Shown here one piece after another: positions 34,023-35,620 of a stretch of DNA of 35,620 bases. The notes below the pieces were generated by a model. It did no database searches. It saw nothing but the letters and a program-made list of their open reading frames with translations, and had not been told where the DNA came from. The position numbers were made by a program, and so were the translations under genes. The stretch spans positions 1-35,620 of the forward strand of contig NZ_PNNA01000021.1 of NCBI RefSeq assembly GCF_013823965.1. The letters run 5' to 3'. The stretch is from Flavobacterium sp. (GTDB lineage: Bacteria; Bacteroidota; Bacteroidia; Flavobacteriales; Flavobacteriaceae). The first letter of the stretch is position 1; every line of letters begins with the position of its first letter.

Positions 34023-35477
34023 CTATAAACTAGGTAAATCTCCATTGCCTTTTGTTGGCAAATTGGTGAATCCCATCAAATAATTATCAACTTCCCTAGC
34101 GGCTTCACGGCCTTCCGAGATGGCCCAAACAATCAATGATTGTCCTCTTCTCATATCACCAGCGGTAAATATGTTTGGTACGTTTGTTTGATAATTTTTA
34201 GCTTTATAATTGGTTCTCATGTCAACTTCAAGGCCTAACTGTTCAGCTAATGTTTTCTCGGGACCAGTAAATCCAAGTGCCAACAAAGCCAAATCACAAG
34301 GCCAAATTTTCTCTGAACCTTCTTTTTCGATTAGTTCTGGTCTTTGTCCCGGTTTTAGTTTCCATTCTACTTCAACGGTTTTCAAACCTACTAATTCCCC
34401 TTTTTCATTGGCAAGAAATTCTTTGGTATTGATTAACCAGTTTCTGCCACAACCTTCTTCGTGAGAAGAAGATGTTTTCAATTGCAAAGGCCAAAATGGC
34501 CAAGGAGTGGTTTCGCTTCTTCCAACAGGTGGTTTTGGCATAATCTCGAAATTGGTAACTGATAATGCACCTTGTCTGTTTGAAGTTCCCACACAGTCTG
34601 AACCAGTATCTCCACCACCAATGACGATTACGTTTTTACCGGTGGCCATAACTTGATTTTCGATTTTTTCGCCGTACAAAACTTTTGTTTGTTGTGTCAA
34701 GAAATCCATCGCTTGAACGACACCTTTGCTGTCGGCACCTTTTGTAGGCAGACCTCTTCTTTCAGTTGCACCACCACATAAAACGATGGAATCAAAAGAT
34801 TTTAAATCCTCAACGCTGTAATTGACACCAACATTTACATTGGTTTTAAAAACAACTCCTTCGGCTTCCAAAATGGTTACACGTCTATCGATAATTCCTT
34901 TTTCTAATTTGAAATTTGGAATTCCGTAGCGCAATAATCCACCAATGGCATTGTCTCTTTCAAAAACGGTAACAGTGTGACCGGCACGGTTTAATTGTTG
35001 TGCAGCGGCCAAGCCAGCGGGGCCAGAACCAACAATGGCAATAGTTTTTCCAGTTCTGGTTTCAGGAATTTGTGGTTTGATCCAACCTTCGGCAAAACCT
35101 CGTTCGATAATACTTTTTTCAATATTTTCGATGGCTACAGGATCTTTTATAATTCCCAAAACACACGATTTCTCGCAAGGAGCAGGGCACAAACGTCCCG
35201 TGAATTCCGGAAAATTATTTGTTGATTGCAAAATATCCAATGCACTTTGCCATTCTTCTTGATGTACCATGTCATTAAAATCAGGAATTAAATTTCCCAA
35301 TGGGCATGCGCTGTGACAAAAAGGAATCCCGCAATCCATGCATCTTGAACCTTGTTCCTTAATCTTGTCTTTTGCCAACGGAATTGTAAATTCGTTGTAA
35401 TTTGTTACTCTTTCTTGAACAACTAAATTACTTTCGTCAGCTCTATTATATTCTTTAAATCCACCTATTTTGCCCAT
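34023..35477 (-). CDS. gltD: Glutamate synthase small subunit (NADPH-type beta subunit)
   Basis: A 484-residue flavoprotein that takes electrons from NAD(P)H and passes them to the large subunit for glutamate synthesis from glutamine and 2-oxoglutarate. The N-terminal cluster region has Cys46, 49, 54, 58 (RCMDCGIPFCHSACP) and Cys97, 101, 105 (LCPAPCEKSC). The FAD motif is IAIVGSGPAGLAAAQQL, the second nucleotide motif is NVIVIGGGDTGSDCVGTS, and the C-terminal FAD contact is TAGDMRRGQSLIVWAI. The length is normal. It starts 2 bases after the gltB stop, so the two are co-transcribed. It uses 2-oxoglutarate, the likely substrate of KorAB, but the shared substrate does not imply a functional link. 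Confidence 0.97.
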   Translation of the reverse strand: MGKIGGFKEYNRADESNLVVQERVTNYNEFTIPLAKDKIKEQGSRCMDCGIPFCHSACPLGNLIPDFNDMVHQEEWQSALDILQSTNNFPEFTGRLCPAPCEKSCVLGIIKDPVAIENIEKSIIERGFAEGWIKPQIPETRTGKTIAIVGSGPAGLAAAQQLNRAGHTVTVFERDNAIGGLLRYGIPNFKLEKGIIDRRVTILEAEGVVFKTNVNVGVNYSVEDLKSFDSIVLCGGATERRGLPTKGADSKGVVQAMDFLTQQTKVLYGEKIENQVMATGKNVIVIGGGDTGSDCVGTSNRQGALSVTNFEIMPKPPVGRSETTPWPFWPLQLKTSSSHEEGCGRNWLINTKEFLANEKGELVGLKTVEVEWKLKPGQRPELIEKEGSEKIWPCDLALLALGFTGPEKTLAEQLGLEVDMRTNYKAKNYQTNVPNIFTAGDMRRGQSLIVWAISEGREAAREVDNYLMGFTNLPTKGNGDLPSL

Positions 35478-35479
35478 AA

Positions 35480-35620
35480 CTATTGTGCTATTAGTTGTTC
35501 TTCTAATTCTTTTTCTTTTGCTAATCTCAATAATGCTTTTTTGTAATCAGTAGGCATTACTTTGATAAAATGTTTTTGTTGGTTTTCCCAGTCTTCAAGG
35601 ATTCTTTTTGCCAATGGACT
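35480..35620 (-). CDS. gltB: Glutamate synthase large subunit, C-terminal end (partial)
   Basis: The last 46 codons of a gene running off the right edge of the window on the minus strand. They read from SPLAKRILEDW through HFIKVMPTDYKKALLRL to EEQLIAQ and a TAG stop. The KVMPTDYKKAL stretch is the conserved extreme C-terminus of glutamate synthase large subunits, and position directly before gltD confirms it. Nothing can be said of the rest of the protein. Confidence 0.9.
   Translation of the reverse strand, partial: SPLAKRILEDWENQQKHFIKVMPTDYKKALLRLAKEKELEEQLIAQ

Overview
The window looks like chromosomal DNA of a flavobacterium (Bacteroidota, Flavobacteriaceae, Flavobacterium-like). The base composition is AT-rich and several genes are preceded by the Bacteroidetes promoter signature TAnnTTTG. 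There is a secreted protease with a type IX secretion C-terminal domain and a PafA-type alkaline phosphatase. The 5S rRNA gene and the end of the 23S gene at the left edge show the tail of an rRNA operon. I see no tRNA, CRISPR array, insertion sequence or prophage.

Layout. 1-306: 3' end of 23S rRNA, 5S rRNA and the rRNA terminator. 459-2840 (+): a hybrid 7TMR-DISM sensor kinase. It converges on an endonuclease III-like glycosylase (2849-3493, -). 3598-13702 (-): an operon nuoA-B-C-D-H-I-J-K-L-M-N plus a small unknown gene, closed by a strong terminator. It encodes an 11-subunit complex I with no nuoE, nuoF or nuoG. Directly upstream on the same strand lie korA (fused gamma-alpha) and korB, encoding 2-oxoglutarate:ferredoxin oxidoreductase. 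Divergent from korA are a 2[4Fe-4S] ferredoxin gene and then a single-chain pyruvate:ferredoxin oxidoreductase (nifJ). 21115-24665 (+): pyrG and yidC. 24840-31595 (+): a MORN/YwqK-type secreted protein, mnmA, a type IX-secreted S8 protease, a FabK/nitronate monooxygenase-like flavoprotein, a small secreted unknown and a PafA-like phosphatase. 31694-35620 (-): an OB-fold lipoprotein, lysA, gltD and the 3' end of gltB.

The most interesting unit is 3.6-20.8 kb. The two ferredoxin-reducing 2-oxoacid oxidoreductases, a dicluster ferredoxin, and a complex I lacking its NADH-oxidising module sit side by side. The simplest reading, which is inference, is a respiratory entry route: 2-oxoglutarate or pyruvate to ferredoxin, then to 11-subunit complex I, then to quinone with ion pumping. 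The shared korA/ferredoxin intergenic region carries a CRP/FNR-shaped inverted repeat about 42 bp from the likely start of both transcripts, suggesting joint activation. The nuoA promoter has a different inverted repeat at its -33 position.

The remaining regions are mostly ordinary housekeeping. The flanking operons are separated by clear hairpin terminators, several of which share an AATCCCATTTC stem.
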